Below, in pieces: positions 50,910-59,451 of a stretch of DNA of 64,000 bases. The DNA lies in the NCBI GenBank assembly GCA_045605145.1, contig JAZUPH010000073.1, positions 1-64,000 of the forward strand, given 5' to 3'. How positions within the stretch are numbered: position 1 is the stretch's first letter; every line of letters begins with the position of its first letter. A program made the translations under genes and the position numbers. The DNA is from CAMNAO01 sp045605145 (GTDB lineage Bacteria > Bacillota > Clostridia > Oscillospirales > Oscillospiraceae). The notes below the pieces were generated by a model. The model saw only the letters and a list, made by a program, of their open reading frames with translations, made no database searches and was not told where the DNA came from.

Positions 50910-50938
50910 TTGAATTTCAGAGCGGTGTGCTATATAAT
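50910..50938 (+). promoter_or_regulatory. Promoter of murC
   Basis: TTGAAT, 17 bases, TATAAT, about 50 bases before the ATG. Confidence 0.75.
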
Positions 50939-50988
50939 ACATCCGTTGTGCATAAAAAGTTTACACCTTCACGGTGATTGGAGAAAAC

Positions 50989-52368
50989 ATGACTGTTGCT
51001 GATCTCAACAATTACATAAAACCGGGTATGCGCTGCCACATGCCGGGCATCGGCGGTGTGTCCATGTCCCCCCTGAGTGAAGTGCTGCATGCCAAGGGGC
51101 TTTCTGTCACCGGCTCAGACATCGGGGAGAGCGCTGCCATCGACCGCCTGCGTTCACTGGGCATATCCGTGGTCATCGGACAGAAGGCCGAAAATGTGGG
51201 CAATGCCGATTTCATCATCCGCACCGCCGCAGTTCACGATGACAACCCGGAGATAGTCGAGGCACACAGCCGCGGCATACCCGTATTTGAACGGGCTCAG
51301 GCCTGGGGCTGGCTGATGCGCGAGTATAAAAACGCCATCTGTGTATCCGGTACCCACGGCAAAACCACCACCACTTCCATGCTGGCCTACATTCTTGTGG
51401 AGGCCGGGCGTGACCCCACCGTGTCGCTGGGCGGTTCACTGCCGATTTTGACAAACGGTCACCGCCACGGGAGCGGCGATGATTTCATCATCGAATCCTG
51501 CGAGTATTTCAATTCGTTCCTCAGTTTCTCCCCCACTGTTGCGGTAATACTGAATGTGGATGAGGATCATCTGGATTTCTTTGAGGACATCACCGATATT
51601 GAGCATTCCTTCGCCGACTTTGCAAGGCTTGTTCCTGAGGGAGGCTGTATCGTAAGGCCGGCTGCCGACAGCAACGCCGGGGAAGCTCTGGCGGATATAG
51701 ATTTCACCGGCCGCACGGTGTTATCCTTCGGTTTTGAAGACAATGCCGATGTGCGCCCTGCCAATGTGGTGGAGGAGGGTCGGCTGTGCCGATTCGATGT
51801 GCTGGCACACGGCGAGCATTACACCACTCTCGAGCTGCAGGTTATGGGTCACTCCAACATGGCGGACGCCCTTGCCGCCTGCTGTGTGGCATATTATCTG
51901 GGCATTGACGGAAAAGCCGTGCATGACGGACTTCTTAAGTTCGGCGGCGCCGGACGCCGTTTTGAGTACCGCGGCCGCGTAAACGGTGCCCAAGTGTACG
52001 ACGACTATGCCCACCACCCGAAAGAGCTGCGCTCGCTGATGGACATCTGCGCGCATATGGGCGCACAGCGCACACTGGTAGCTTTCCAACCCCATACCTA
52101 CACGCGCACCATTGCCTTCTTTGATGATTTTGCCGATGTGCTGAAGATTCCCGACAAGGTCTATCTGGCGGAGATTTATGCGGCACGCGAGACGAACACT
52201 ACCGGCCTTTCTTCAAAGGCTCTTGCCGATGTGATCCCCGGCAGCGAGTTCTGCCCCACCCTTGAGGATGTGGCAGAAGTCATACGCCGTGACGCACGAC
52301 CGGGTGATCTGGTCGTCACGGTGGGCGCAGGCAGCATAACCAAGGTTGCGGCAATGCTGACTGAATGA
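50989..52368 (+). CDS. murC: UDP-N-acetylmuramate-L-alanine ligase
   Basis: 459 residues from the ATG with TTGGAG upstream. N-terminal UDP-binding domain with CHMPGIGGVSMSPLSEVL, the ATP loop SGTHGKTTTTSMLAYI, the central domain with NVDEDHLDFFEDI, and the C-terminal GAGRRFEYRGRVNGAQVYDDYAHHPKE. The family motif is usually GIGGxGMS. Adds L-Ala to UDP-MurNAc in the cytoplasm, the first step of peptide-stem synthesis. Single gene with its own promoter. Confidence 0.95.
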   Translation: MTVADLNNYIKPGMRCHMPGIGGVSMSPLSEVLHAKGLSVTGSDIGESAAIDRLRSLGISVVIGQKAENVGNADFIIRTAAVHDDNPEIVEAHSRGIPVFERAQAWGWLMREYKNAICVSGTHGKTTTTSMLAYILVEAGRDPTVSLGGSLPILTNGHRHGSGDDFIIESCEYFNSFLSFSPTVAVILNVDEDHLDFFEDITDIEHSFADFARLVPEGGCIVRPAADSNAGEALADIDFTGRTVLSFGFEDNADVRPANVVEEGRLCRFDVLAHGEHYTTLELQVMGHSNMADALAACCVAYYLGIDGKAVHDGLLKFGGAGRRFEYRGRVNGAQVYDDYAHHPKELRSLMDICAHMGAQRTLVAFQPHTYTRTIAFFDDFADVLKIPDKVYLAEIYAARETNTTGLSSKALADVIPGSEFCPTLEDVAEVIRRDARPGDLVVTVGAGSITKVAAMLTE

Positions 52369-52401
52369 GGGCAAATTAATTTTAACCGCATATGCAAACA
52401 A

Positions 52402-52440
52402 AGAACTGCACCCCAACAAACGGGGTGCAGTTCTGTTTTC
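52402..52440. terminator. Bidirectional terminator after murC
   Basis: AGAACTGCACCCC pairs with GGGGTGCAGTTCT around a 7-base loop; followed by GTTTTCG on the plus strand. Confidence 0.85.
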
Positions 52441-52507
52441 GCCCTGTGGGGCGTTAATTGTTTAAATGGGATTATTTACAGCCCGCACAATACAGCACTT
52501 TACCGGA

Positions 52508-54157
52508 TCACCTTACAAAGTAGAAAATCAGATCGTTGCCGCCGTTGCCCCAGGTAAAGGCCGCGCCTGTGCAGAAAATGACATCGTCTATGTCATACTC
52601 TTCAACAAAGCTGACAAGGCCTCGGGCAAAGTAATAACGCGGGTCAACGACATAAACATACTGATAATGCTGGGTATAGTAGTAGACGAAGGGATTTCCC
52701 TGGGAGTTCTTAATTATAAGGCAGGCAGAACCGTCGGTAATATCGTTATTTATAAACGTACATTTAGCATTATCACCGGCGAGGAAGGCAAGGTACTTAC
52801 TGCCCGAGCTGGAGTTACTGCGATTGATGATAAGAGAGGTCTCATAACCCAGGCGGTCTGAGCTTCCCTCCTGTATATACAGGTGAACATCTCCGGGCGG
52901 TACATAGCAGACAACCGTATCGGGATTCTGACCCAAGAGGCTGCTCTTCTGAGCGGAATAGTAAGTCGTGCCAAGATAGCCGGGGTACTCAATAACTTCA
53001 TAGGCATCAAGAGGCACAGGATCGAAGCCGGCAACCTTGCACCATTCAACATAGGCATAATACGCGCCCAACGCCGTCCAGTGGTGGTCAGTGCGGAAGC
53101 ACAGATACTCATTGTTGTGGCGCACCAGAGTATCATATATATCGACATAATTGACACCGGGTGCAAACTGGCTGTACATATACTCCAGACCGTCTTCTTC
53201 AAGGGTAAGGCCCATAAACTCACGGTCACTGCGGGAAAGCATATAGGTAATACTGGTGGGAACCGTGATGGTATACAGGCGCGCCCTGCCGTCCAGCAGT
53301 TCCAATGCTCTGTTCATGCTGCTTACATAGCGGTCACACTGGTACTGAGAAAATCCGGGGACATTGTACGCCGCGTCACCGATCTGAATAACGGCACCCT
53401 GGCTGAAATACTCGTCCGCGTCCAGCACTTCGCCGCCCCAGGCAGTTGCCCCCGCAGATGCCACATTGGATGTATCTTCTTCGGGCTGTTCTTCTTCAGG
53501 CTGTGCGCTGTCGTCAGCGGGAGGCTGTTCGTCCTCCCCATCGTCAGTGGCTTCACCATCGTCCGGCTGTGCCTGATCGGCATCAGACACAGATGTGTCC
53601 GGCTCCGACTGTGAAACATCCTGCGGGTCATCGGTCTGCGCATCCTGAGGATCGTCCTGAACTTCAAGGCTTATATCCCCGGCCTGATCGCCTGCGGATG
53701 TATTGGGAACAGACACATCTGCTTCCGTGTCGGATACAGGCGGGGGTATTATCACCTGCGGGATAGATTCGCCGGCAGAAATAGTGCCGTAAATGACCAC
53801 TTCACCGGTACCGTGCAGATCTTCCACCTGATCGGACAGGCTTATCCAGCTGTCGCGGAAGGTGAAAGTGTCGGAAAACCAGCTGTCAACACCTTCAAAG
53901 AAGCTGCCGTCAGCCAATGACGAGAAACTAAACTGCGGAAACTCAGTCAGTATGCGCTTTTCATTCTCAGACAGGGTCGGGCGCAGGGGCAGGATCCACG
54001 CAATCACCGTCAGTACACCCAGTGCAACAAAGAAAGGTATACACGGCAGAATTGCCTTGCGGCGCTGCTGGGCCCTCTTGCGCTGAAGAATTCTGCGGCG
54101 CAGGGGCGTCAGCTCCCCATCTTCAATTTTATCATTTACATGGTTCACATCGTTCAT
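52508..54157 (-). CDS. DHHW-family extracellular partner of an MBOAT acyltransferase
   Basis: 549 residues. A basic cytoplasmic start, one transmembrane helix (about 37-58), an SGNH/AlgJ-like beginning (SENEKRILTEFPQFS ... FSDTFTFRDSWISLSDQ), then an acidic Asp/Gln/Pro/Ser-rich insert (about 139-230), and the rest of the domain with the diagnostic TDHHWTALGAYYAY (356-369). Proteins of this type complete O-acetylation or related acyl transfer on cell-surface polymers, working with the MBOAT protein encoded just upstream. The AGGTGAG site lies at the end of the MBOAT gene, so the two are coupled. Confidence 0.88.
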   Translation of the reverse strand: MNDVNHVNDKIEDGELTPLRRRILQRKRAQQRRKAILPCIPFFVALGVLTVIAWILPLRPTLSENEKRILTEFPQFSFSSLADGSFFEGVDSWFSDTFTFRDSWISLSDQVEDLHGTGEVVIYGTISAGESIPQVIIPPPVSDTEADVSVPNTSAGDQAGDISLEVQDDPQDAQTDDPQDVSQSEPDTSVSDADQAQPDDGEATDDGEDEQPPADDSAQPEEEQPEEDTSNVASAGATAWGGEVLDADEYFSQGAVIQIGDAAYNVPGFSQYQCDRYVSSMNRALELLDGRARLYTITVPTSITYMLSRSDREFMGLTLEEDGLEYMYSQFAPGVNYVDIYDTLVRHNNEYLCFRTDHHWTALGAYYAYVEWCKVAGFDPVPLDAYEVIEYPGYLGTTYYSAQKSSLLGQNPDTVVCYVPPGDVHLYIQEGSSDRLGYETSLIINRSNSSSGSKYLAFLAGDNAKCTFINNDITDGSACLIIKNSQGNPFVYYYTQHYQYVYVVDPRYYFARGLVSFVEEYDIDDVIFCTGAAFTWGNGGNDLIFYFVR

Positions 54158-54166
54158 AAACTCACC

Positions 54167-55633
54167 TCAAAACTGGTAGTAAAGGAACGGGTTATAGGTA
54201 TTCCCCACCAGCAGCGCTGTGGCCAGGATCAGAAGAATAACAGGCATTATGCCCCGAGACAGGGCACAGTACACATTGCCCACCACCGGCACATCGCTCA
54301 GCTTCTTCTCAAGCCAGCGGGCAATGTTGCGCACGATGGGAGTACAGGCAACCACGCACACAGCCAGCAGGTAAACATTGTTCTTAAGCATCGTGACCGA
54401 CTTAAAGTCTGTAAGCGGATTGCCATTGAGTCCCCACATACCCTTAAGCACAGCCAGAGCCAGATTCATATCGGTAAAATGGAACAGAACCCAACCGATA
54501 ATTGCAACAAGCAGCAGATACAGATTGGATATTATAGGCAGCTTATCCAGCACCTTTTTAAGGAACAGCCGCTCAATCGCCAGAAGAACGAAGAAGTACA
54601 GCCCCCACAGCACAAAATTCCAGTTTGCTCCGTGCCACAGGCCGGTAAGTGACCAGACAACCAGCATATTGAGAATGGTCCTGAGTTTTCCGCGGCGGTT
54701 GCCGCCAAGGGGTATGTATACATAGTCGCGGAAGAAGGAGCCAAGGGAGATATGCCAGCGCTGCCAGAACTCGGTAGCGGAGCGGGAAAGGTACGGATAG
54801 TTGAAGTTCTCCATATAATGCAGGCCCAGCATCTTTCCCATGCCGATGGCCATATCAGAGTAGGCTGAAAAGTCCAGATATATCTGCAGGGAGAAAGCAA
54901 CGACACCCATCCAGACGCCGAGAACCGATGTGCCCTCAAGAGACAGAAGATTACTGCTCAATGCTGCAGTATTGGCAATGGCAGCATCGGAAAGCAACAT
55001 ACTGTCCGCCAGCGATCCGCAAGCATTGGCAAGCAGCACCTTTTTGGCAAGGCCCACGCAGAAGCGGCACACGCCATCAGAAAGCTCACGCCCGTTGAAG
55101 GGGTCACGGTGTACAAAAAGCTCTTCCGCGATGGTTTTATAGCGGACGATAGGGCCGGCAATGCACTGGTGGAACAGGGCCGCATACAAAAGCACATGCC
55201 AGTATTTTTCCTGCGCTTCAGCCTGACCTCGGTAAACATCCACAACATAGCTCAGAAGCTGGAAAGTGTAGAAGGAGATGCCGATGGGCAGTGCGATATT
55301 GGCAATGAAGGCAGGCGGCTCGCCAAACAGGGAAGCGATCATACCGCTGTACTTGAAAATGCCGATAAGACTCAGGTCAACGACACAGGCTGCGATCAGC
55401 CACGCCTTGCGGGCACGGGGAGTTTCACCGCGGCTGACACCGAGGGCGGCGATCCAATCAAAGAAGGACATCCCCACAAGGAGCAGCACATATTTAGGCT
55501 CACCCCAGGTATAGAAGAACAGGGAGAAAATCAGCAGCACGATATTCTTGGCCTTAAGGCTGCGGCACAGTGCGTATGCCAGCATGCAGAAACCAAAGAA
55601 CCCGTACAGGAAATATAGGCTTGAAAATACCAT
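54167..55633 (-). CDS. MBOAT O-acyltransferase (AlgI/DltB-like)
   Basis: 488 residues if begun at MVFSSLYFLYGF, the usual AlgI-type start; an ATG six bases earlier and a long upstream frame are less likely. About ten membrane helices. The conserved LPIGISFYTFQLLSYVVDVY, FWQRWHISLGSFFRDYVYIPLGG and the catalytic histidine in SLTGLWHGANWNFVLWG (about residue 334) are intact. Moves acyl groups across the membrane to surface glycans or teichoic acids. No dltA/dltC or polysaccharide genes are near, so the acceptor is unknown. Confidence 0.93.
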   Translation of the reverse strand: MVFSSLYFLYGFFGFCMLAYALCRSLKAKNIVLLIFSLFFYTWGEPKYVLLLVGMSFFDWIAALGVSRGETPRARKAWLIAACVVDLSLIGIFKYSGMIASLFGEPPAFIANIALPIGISFYTFQLLSYVVDVYRGQAEAQEKYWHVLLYAALFHQCIAGPIVRYKTIAEELFVHRDPFNGRELSDGVCRFCVGLAKKVLLANACGSLADSMLLSDAAIANTAALSSNLLSLEGTSVLGVWMGVVAFSLQIYLDFSAYSDMAIGMGKMLGLHYMENFNYPYLSRSATEFWQRWHISLGSFFRDYVYIPLGGNRRGKLRTILNMLVVWSLTGLWHGANWNFVLWGLYFFVLLAIERLFLKKVLDKLPIISNLYLLLVAIIGWVLFHFTDMNLALAVLKGMWGLNGNPLTDFKSVTMLKNNVYLLAVCVVACTPIVRNIARWLEKKLSDVPVVGNVYCALSRGIMPVILLILATALLVGNTYNPFLYYQF

Positions 55634-55688
55634 AATCATTATCCAGTCTGCATTTTTTGTCGGATTGACACAGCAATCCAACTGTATT

Positions 55689-55717
55689 AGTTTAAAACAA
55701 TCGGCATCGTATGTCAA
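55689..55717 (-). promoter_or_regulatory. Promoter of the MBOAT-DHHW operon
   Basis: Minus-strand TTGACA, 17 bases, TAAACT, about 55 bases before the start. Confidence 0.7.
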
Positions 55718-55909
55718 GATATACCATCCTTCGCGAAGTCTTTCCGATTGCTTCAATTGTTCAGCTCCGGAGGGTTTTAAGCAACGCAAAAGCGGGAATT
55801 TTTAAAGCTTTTACTGAAAACCTGGCCGTGATATACATTTGATACTGGTATTTTATGTCCATATGTATTAGAATCAGGTCAGAAGATCATTTGTTGCGGA
55901 GGTAAGACG

Positions 55910-56560
55910 ATGTCTATCGTTATGGAAAGCCCTTTTGTCTGTCCGGAATGCGGCTGGGAATTTAAAGTCCCGGTATGGGGCAGCATCAACATAAGCGCCG
56001 ACCCCCAGATAAGGGACAATATCATCGGCGGCAGTCACTTCGCCGTAACCTGTCCTGAGTGCGGACAGAAGAGCAGCATAGTTTACAACACACTGTACGT
56101 TGACCGGGACAGAAAGCAGATAATCTGCCTTGTTCCCGACGGTGACGGAACAGACAGCCGGGAGGTTGAAATGCAGGCCCGAGACGCCGCCGCGTCCCTG
56201 CTAATGCCCGATGACCGTTTTCTCCTGCGTATCGTACACCGCACCGATGACCTGAGGGAGAAGATCATAATCTTCGACTCCGGGCTCGACGATCGTCTTG
56301 TGGAAATTTGTAAGGGTGTGGCTCTGTCCCAGGTGCCCGAAGGGCTTGAGGTGAACGATGTGCGTTTCGCTGTCATTGCCGGACACCGTTTCCTTATCCT
56401 GTACTGCAAGGACGAGGGAGAGCAGTACGTCACCGGGTTTGACAGCTTCTACCGTCAGATTGAGGAGAGTTATGGCGGACTCCTGCCCCCACTGTACACC
56501 CGTGAGTTTTTGACCGTGGATCTGGACTATGTCTCCGCACTGCTGCGGGGCGAAGCGTGA
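55910..56560 (+). CDS. CpXC-domain protein
   Basis: 216 residues. Two C-P-E-C pairs at the start (FVCPECGWEFKVPVWGSINIS and VTCPECGQKSSIVYNTLYVD) define a CpXC zinc-binding domain with about 30 residues between the pairs. The rest is a mixed alpha/beta region without a recognised family (EKIIIFDSGLDDRLVEICKG). Function unknown. A GCGGAGGTAAG site precedes the ATG and the next gene starts 19 bases after its stop. Confidence 0.82.
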   Translation: MSIVMESPFVCPECGWEFKVPVWGSINISADPQIRDNIIGGSHFAVTCPECGQKSSIVYNTLYVDRDRKQIICLVPDGDGTDSREVEMQARDAAASLLMPDDRFLLRIVHRTDDLREKIIIFDSGLDDRLVEICKGVALSQVPEGLEVNDVRFAVIAGHRFLILYCKDEGEQYVTGFDSFYRQIEESYGGLLPPLYTREFLTVDLDYVSALLRGEA

Positions 56561-56579
56561 TGCTGAAAGGAGCGATAAT

Positions 56580-56894
56580 ATGACACGTATTATCAACGTA
56601 TTTACTCTGAACAACATTGACAACATCGGAAAGGCAATGATAGAACTGCAAGAGACGCATAAGCTGCTGCCGGAAGGTTGCACCCTGGAAGTGTACCTCA
56701 ACAACGATAAGCAGGTTTCCGACAAGCTGCCCGGCGCCTTTTTCGGTGACATCGTACAAATCATCAACTTCCCCTCATCCTACATGGCATCCGTGTGGGA
56801 CGAGAGCGAGGCATACAGGGATCAGCGCGCCCGCACAGCACATCTTTTCGCCAGCGCAACAACCCTCAGCTTCCCTATGGAGCAGGGCTGGTAA
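56580..56894 (+). CDS. Hypothetical protein in operon with the CpXC gene
   Basis: 104 residues from the ATG with AAAGGAG upstream; the frame opens earlier inside the previous gene. It begins TRIINVFTLNNIDNIGKAM and looks like a small soluble alpha/beta protein with no motifs I can name. The following terminator closes a two-gene unit. Confidence 0.65.
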   Translation: MTRIINVFTLNNIDNIGKAMIELQETHKLLPEGCTLEVYLNNDKQVSDKLPGAFFGDIVQIINFPSSYMASVWDESEAYRDQRARTAHLFASATTLSFPMEQGW

Positions 56895-56956
56895 CAGAAA
56901 GCACAAATACCGTTGGGAACGAAGTTGTTCTCCGTTCACGACAACCATACAAGCTG

Positions 56957-56986
56957 AAAACGGCCTCTAAAGAGGCCGTTTTTTGT
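56957..56986 (+). terminator. Terminator before the transporter operon
   Basis: AAAACGGCCTCT-AA-AGAGGCCGTTTT and further T residues. Confidence 0.85.
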
Positions 56987-57068
56987 TTCTTCCGATCGGC
57001 AGACGCTATATACCATATGCAATGAGCGGGGATGGCAGCATATGATCCGGGTCGAAACAATAAAAATA

Positions 57069-57097
57069 TTGACCAAATCGGTCAGCAGGGATATAAT
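57069..57097 (+). promoter_or_regulatory. Promoter of the FecCD-type transporter operon with overlapping inverted repeat
   Basis: TTGACC, 17 bases, TATAAT. A TGACC-N5-GGTCA inverted repeat (57070-57084) covers the -35 box, and a GCATATG/CATATGC pair flanks the region just upstream (about 57016-57042), both possible operator sites. Confidence 0.75.
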
Positions 57098-57134
57098 CAA
57101 TATATTCTCGATCGAAAACAGAAAGGCAGATACT

Positions 57135-58199
57135 ATGCCAAAAAGCATGGATATAAAAAGAAAATACCGCCGCAGGATGCTTCTGCTGGCGGCGCTTACT
57201 GTGTTTATCTTCTTCGCTTCATTCGCACTGGGGCGCTATTCCGTCAGCCCCGGTCAGCTCATAAAAATACTTGCTGACGCCCTGCTGGATCTTATCCGCA
57301 AAGCCGTCCCCTCCGTGCCCGACATGGCACAGACATGGACGGATAACGAGGCGGCGGTGGTTTTAAACATCCGCCTGCCGCGCATTATCTGCGCTGCCGT
57401 TGTTGGGGCAGCGCTTTCTGTGGCGGGCGCATCCTACCAGGGCATTTTCCGCAACCCCATGGTCTCCCCCGACATTCTCGGTGCCTCCACGGGCGCAGGC
57501 TTCGGCGCGGCGCTGGGCATACTTTTGGGTCTGGGCTATATGGGCATCACTGTCAGCAGCTTTGTCTGCGGCGTGGGTGCCGTAGCGCTGGCATGGCTTT
57601 TGGGCCGGGCCAGCAGACTGGACAATACCCTTGCAATGGTGCTTGCGGGCATGATGGTGGGGTCGCTGTTCTCCTCAGGCACGTCATACATAAAGCTGGT
57701 AGCCGACACGCAGGAGCAGCTGCCCGCCATAACCTATTGGCTGATGGGCTCGCTGGCCTCCGTCAAGGGACGGGATGCATGGTTCGTCATCCTCCCTGTG
57801 GCGATGGGCATGATACCGCTTATCCTGCTGCGCTGGCGGATAAATCTGCTCACCGTCAGCGAGGAAGAGGCCCGCTCCATGGGCATCAACACCACCCTTT
57901 TGCGCACTGTTGTCATCATCTGCGCCACCCTTATGACCGCCGCCAGCGTAGCCATAAGCGGCATGATCGGCTGGGTGGGTCTGGTTATCCCCCATTTCTG
58001 CCGCATGATGTTCGGCAGCGATTACCGCCGCCTTATCCCATCGGGAATGCTGCTGGGCAGCGCATTTTTGATAGTGGTGGACAACGTGGCCCGCGTTGCC
58101 GCCACAAGCGAGATACCGCTGGGCATACTGACGTCATTTGTCGGCGCGCCGGTGTTCATCCTGCTGATAACGAAGGGGGGCGAAATGCGTGGCGATTGA
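57135..58199 (+). CDS. FecCD-family ABC transporter permease (molybdate-type candidate)
   Basis: 354 residues from the ATG with AAAGG upstream. About ten membrane helices; conserved LNIRLPRIICAAVVGAALSVAGASYQGIFRNPMVSPDILGAS at about 86-127 (given here only as a landmark: RLPRI and NPMVSPDILG) and GMIGWVGLVIPHFCRM near the end. The family imports iron-siderophores, vitamin B12, haem or, as in Haemophilus MolB, molybdate. The ModE-type and MobA-type genes downstream favour molybdate or tungstate. No substrate-binding lipoprotein gene is present in the locus. Confidence 0.9.
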   Translation: MPKSMDIKRKYRRRMLLLAALTVFIFFASFALGRYSVSPGQLIKILADALLDLIRKAVPSVPDMAQTWTDNEAAVVLNIRLPRIICAAVVGAALSVAGASYQGIFRNPMVSPDILGASTGAGFGAALGILLGLGYMGITVSSFVCGVGAVALAWLLGRASRLDNTLAMVLAGMMVGSLFSSGTSYIKLVADTQEQLPAITYWLMGSLASVKGRDAWFVILPVAMGMIPLILLRWRINLLTVSEEEARSMGINTTLLRTVVIICATLMTAASVAISGMIGWVGLVIPHFCRMMFGSDYRRLIPSGMLLGSAFLIVVDNVARVAATSEIPLGILTSFVGAPVFILLITKGGEMRGD

Positions 58200-58971
58200 G
58201 ATTAAAGATCTCAGCTTCTCCTACCGGGGGCATGACGTACTCCATGATGTGTCTTTCAGCGCCGCAGACGGCGACGTTGCCGCTGTGCTGGGCCCCAACG
58301 GCGTGGGCAAAAGCACTCTCTTCCGCTGCATGCTGGGCTTTTTGAAGCCGCAAAAGGGCAGCATAACTGTTGATGGCCGCGACATAAGCGCCATGGATCG
58401 GCGTGAGGCCGCCCGAACAATTGCATACATTCCCCAAAACAGCAACCCCGTGTTCAACTACACCGTTGAAGACGTGGTGCTTATGGGCGCAACAAACAGA
58501 CTGGGTATGTTCTCCACACCCGGGCAGGAAGATATTGAAAGGGCCGGGGCAATAATGGACAGTTTGGGCATCCTTCCTCTGAAAGACCGCCCCTGCGGCA
58601 AAATATCCGGCGGTGAGCGGCAGCTTACACTGCTGGCCCGCGCCCTGCTGCAGGATGCAAGGGTGCTGATAATGGACGAGCCCACCGCCGCTCTGGACTA
58701 CGGCAATCAGCTTATGGTCATGGAGCGCATTGAGGAGCTGGCAGGTCACAGCTACACCGTCATTTTCTCCACGCACGATCCAAACCAGGCTTTCCGACAC
58801 GCGTCAAAGGTTCTGGCCATGCGCGAAGGGCGCGTACACGCCGCCGGGCAGCCCGTTGATGTACTGACCACCACCACCCTCAGCCGCCTGTACGGCATTA
58901 ACATCGCCATGGGCAGTGTTGCGACACAGGGCGGGGACGTGACCGTGATCGTGCCGGAGCGCAAAAAATAA
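58189..58971 (+). CDS. ABC transporter ATP-binding protein (FepC/MolC-like)
   Basis: 260 residues, GTG start overlapping the permease end by 11 bases. Walker A GPNGVGKST (35-43), signature ISGGERQL, Walker B VLIMDEPTAALD and the switch histidine in IFSTHDPNQAF are intact. It energises the permease encoded just before it; the substrate assignment follows that gene. Confidence 0.95.
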   Translation: MAIEIKDLSFSYRGHDVLHDVSFSAADGDVAAVLGPNGVGKSTLFRCMLGFLKPQKGSITVDGRDISAMDRREAARTIAYIPQNSNPVFNYTVEDVVLMGATNRLGMFSTPGQEDIERAGAIMDSLGILPLKDRPCGKISGGERQLTLLARALLQDARVLIMDEPTAALDYGNQLMVMERIEELAGHSYTVIFSTHDPNQAFRHASKVLAMREGRVHAAGQPVDVLTTTTLSRLYGINIAMGSVATQGGDVTVIVPERKK

Positions 58972-59011
58972 GCGCCGCGGCATAGGCCGCAGCGCGGATA
59001 TATCTAATTAC

Positions 59012-59350
59012 TCAGTCTTTATACAGCTGTACAAACTTTTCGTTTGCCGCCTGCTGCGCGGCATCCAGCACCTGTTTATAGTTGTTGATAAGCTGCTTCG
59101 CCTCTTCCGTCAGGTGGGAGCCGAAGCGCCCGTTGCGCTCAAGCAGCTTTATACCAAACTCCTGTTCGGTTTTGGTGAGTATCTTCCAGCTTTTGGAATA
59201 GGCCATTCCCATATTGGCACATGCCTTTCGAATGGAACCGGTACTCTCAATAAGCTCAAGCAGGCGCACAGCCCCGGTACCGAAACCAAGGGAGTCAGGT
59301 TCATAATCGTTAAAGAATGTCAAGCGAAGGCGCATATGTATATCAGGCAT
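59012..59350 (-). CDS. ModE-type winged-helix regulator (DNA-binding domain only)
   Basis: 112 residues from the ATG with AGAGGAG seven bases upstream; a GTG nine bases earlier sits on top of that site. The pattern GTGAVRLLELIESTGSIRKACANMGMAYSKSWKIL and GRFGSHLTEEAKQLI matches the ModE N-terminal domain. The C-terminal TOBE domains that bind molybdate in Escherichia coli ModE are missing, so sensing must differ or use another partner. It is divergent from the fusion gene across a 25-bp palindrome. Confidence 0.88.
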   Translation of the reverse strand: MPDIHMRLRLTFFNDYEPDSLGFGTGAVRLLELIESTGSIRKACANMGMAYSKSWKILTKTEQEFGIKLLERNGRFGSHLTEEAKQLINNYKQVLDAAQQAANEKFVQLYKD

Positions 59351-59375
59351 CCGGATCACTCCTCTGTAGGCAGCA

Positions 59376-59400
59376 TACTGTATCCGCTACGGTATCAGTA
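59376..59400. promoter_or_regulatory. 25-bp palindromic operator candidate in the modE-like divergent gap
   Basis: Half sites TACTGTATCCG and CGGTATCAGTA flank the centre CTA; 8 of 11 positions are symmetric. Placed 26 bases upstream of the ModE-like ATG and 52 bases before the fusion-gene ATG, a natural site for the regulator to act on both. Confidence 0.6.
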
Positions 59401-59451
59401 CCAATAATAATACCTTTCCCGTCCTATTGCAATCGTTTTTTGAGGTCAAAT

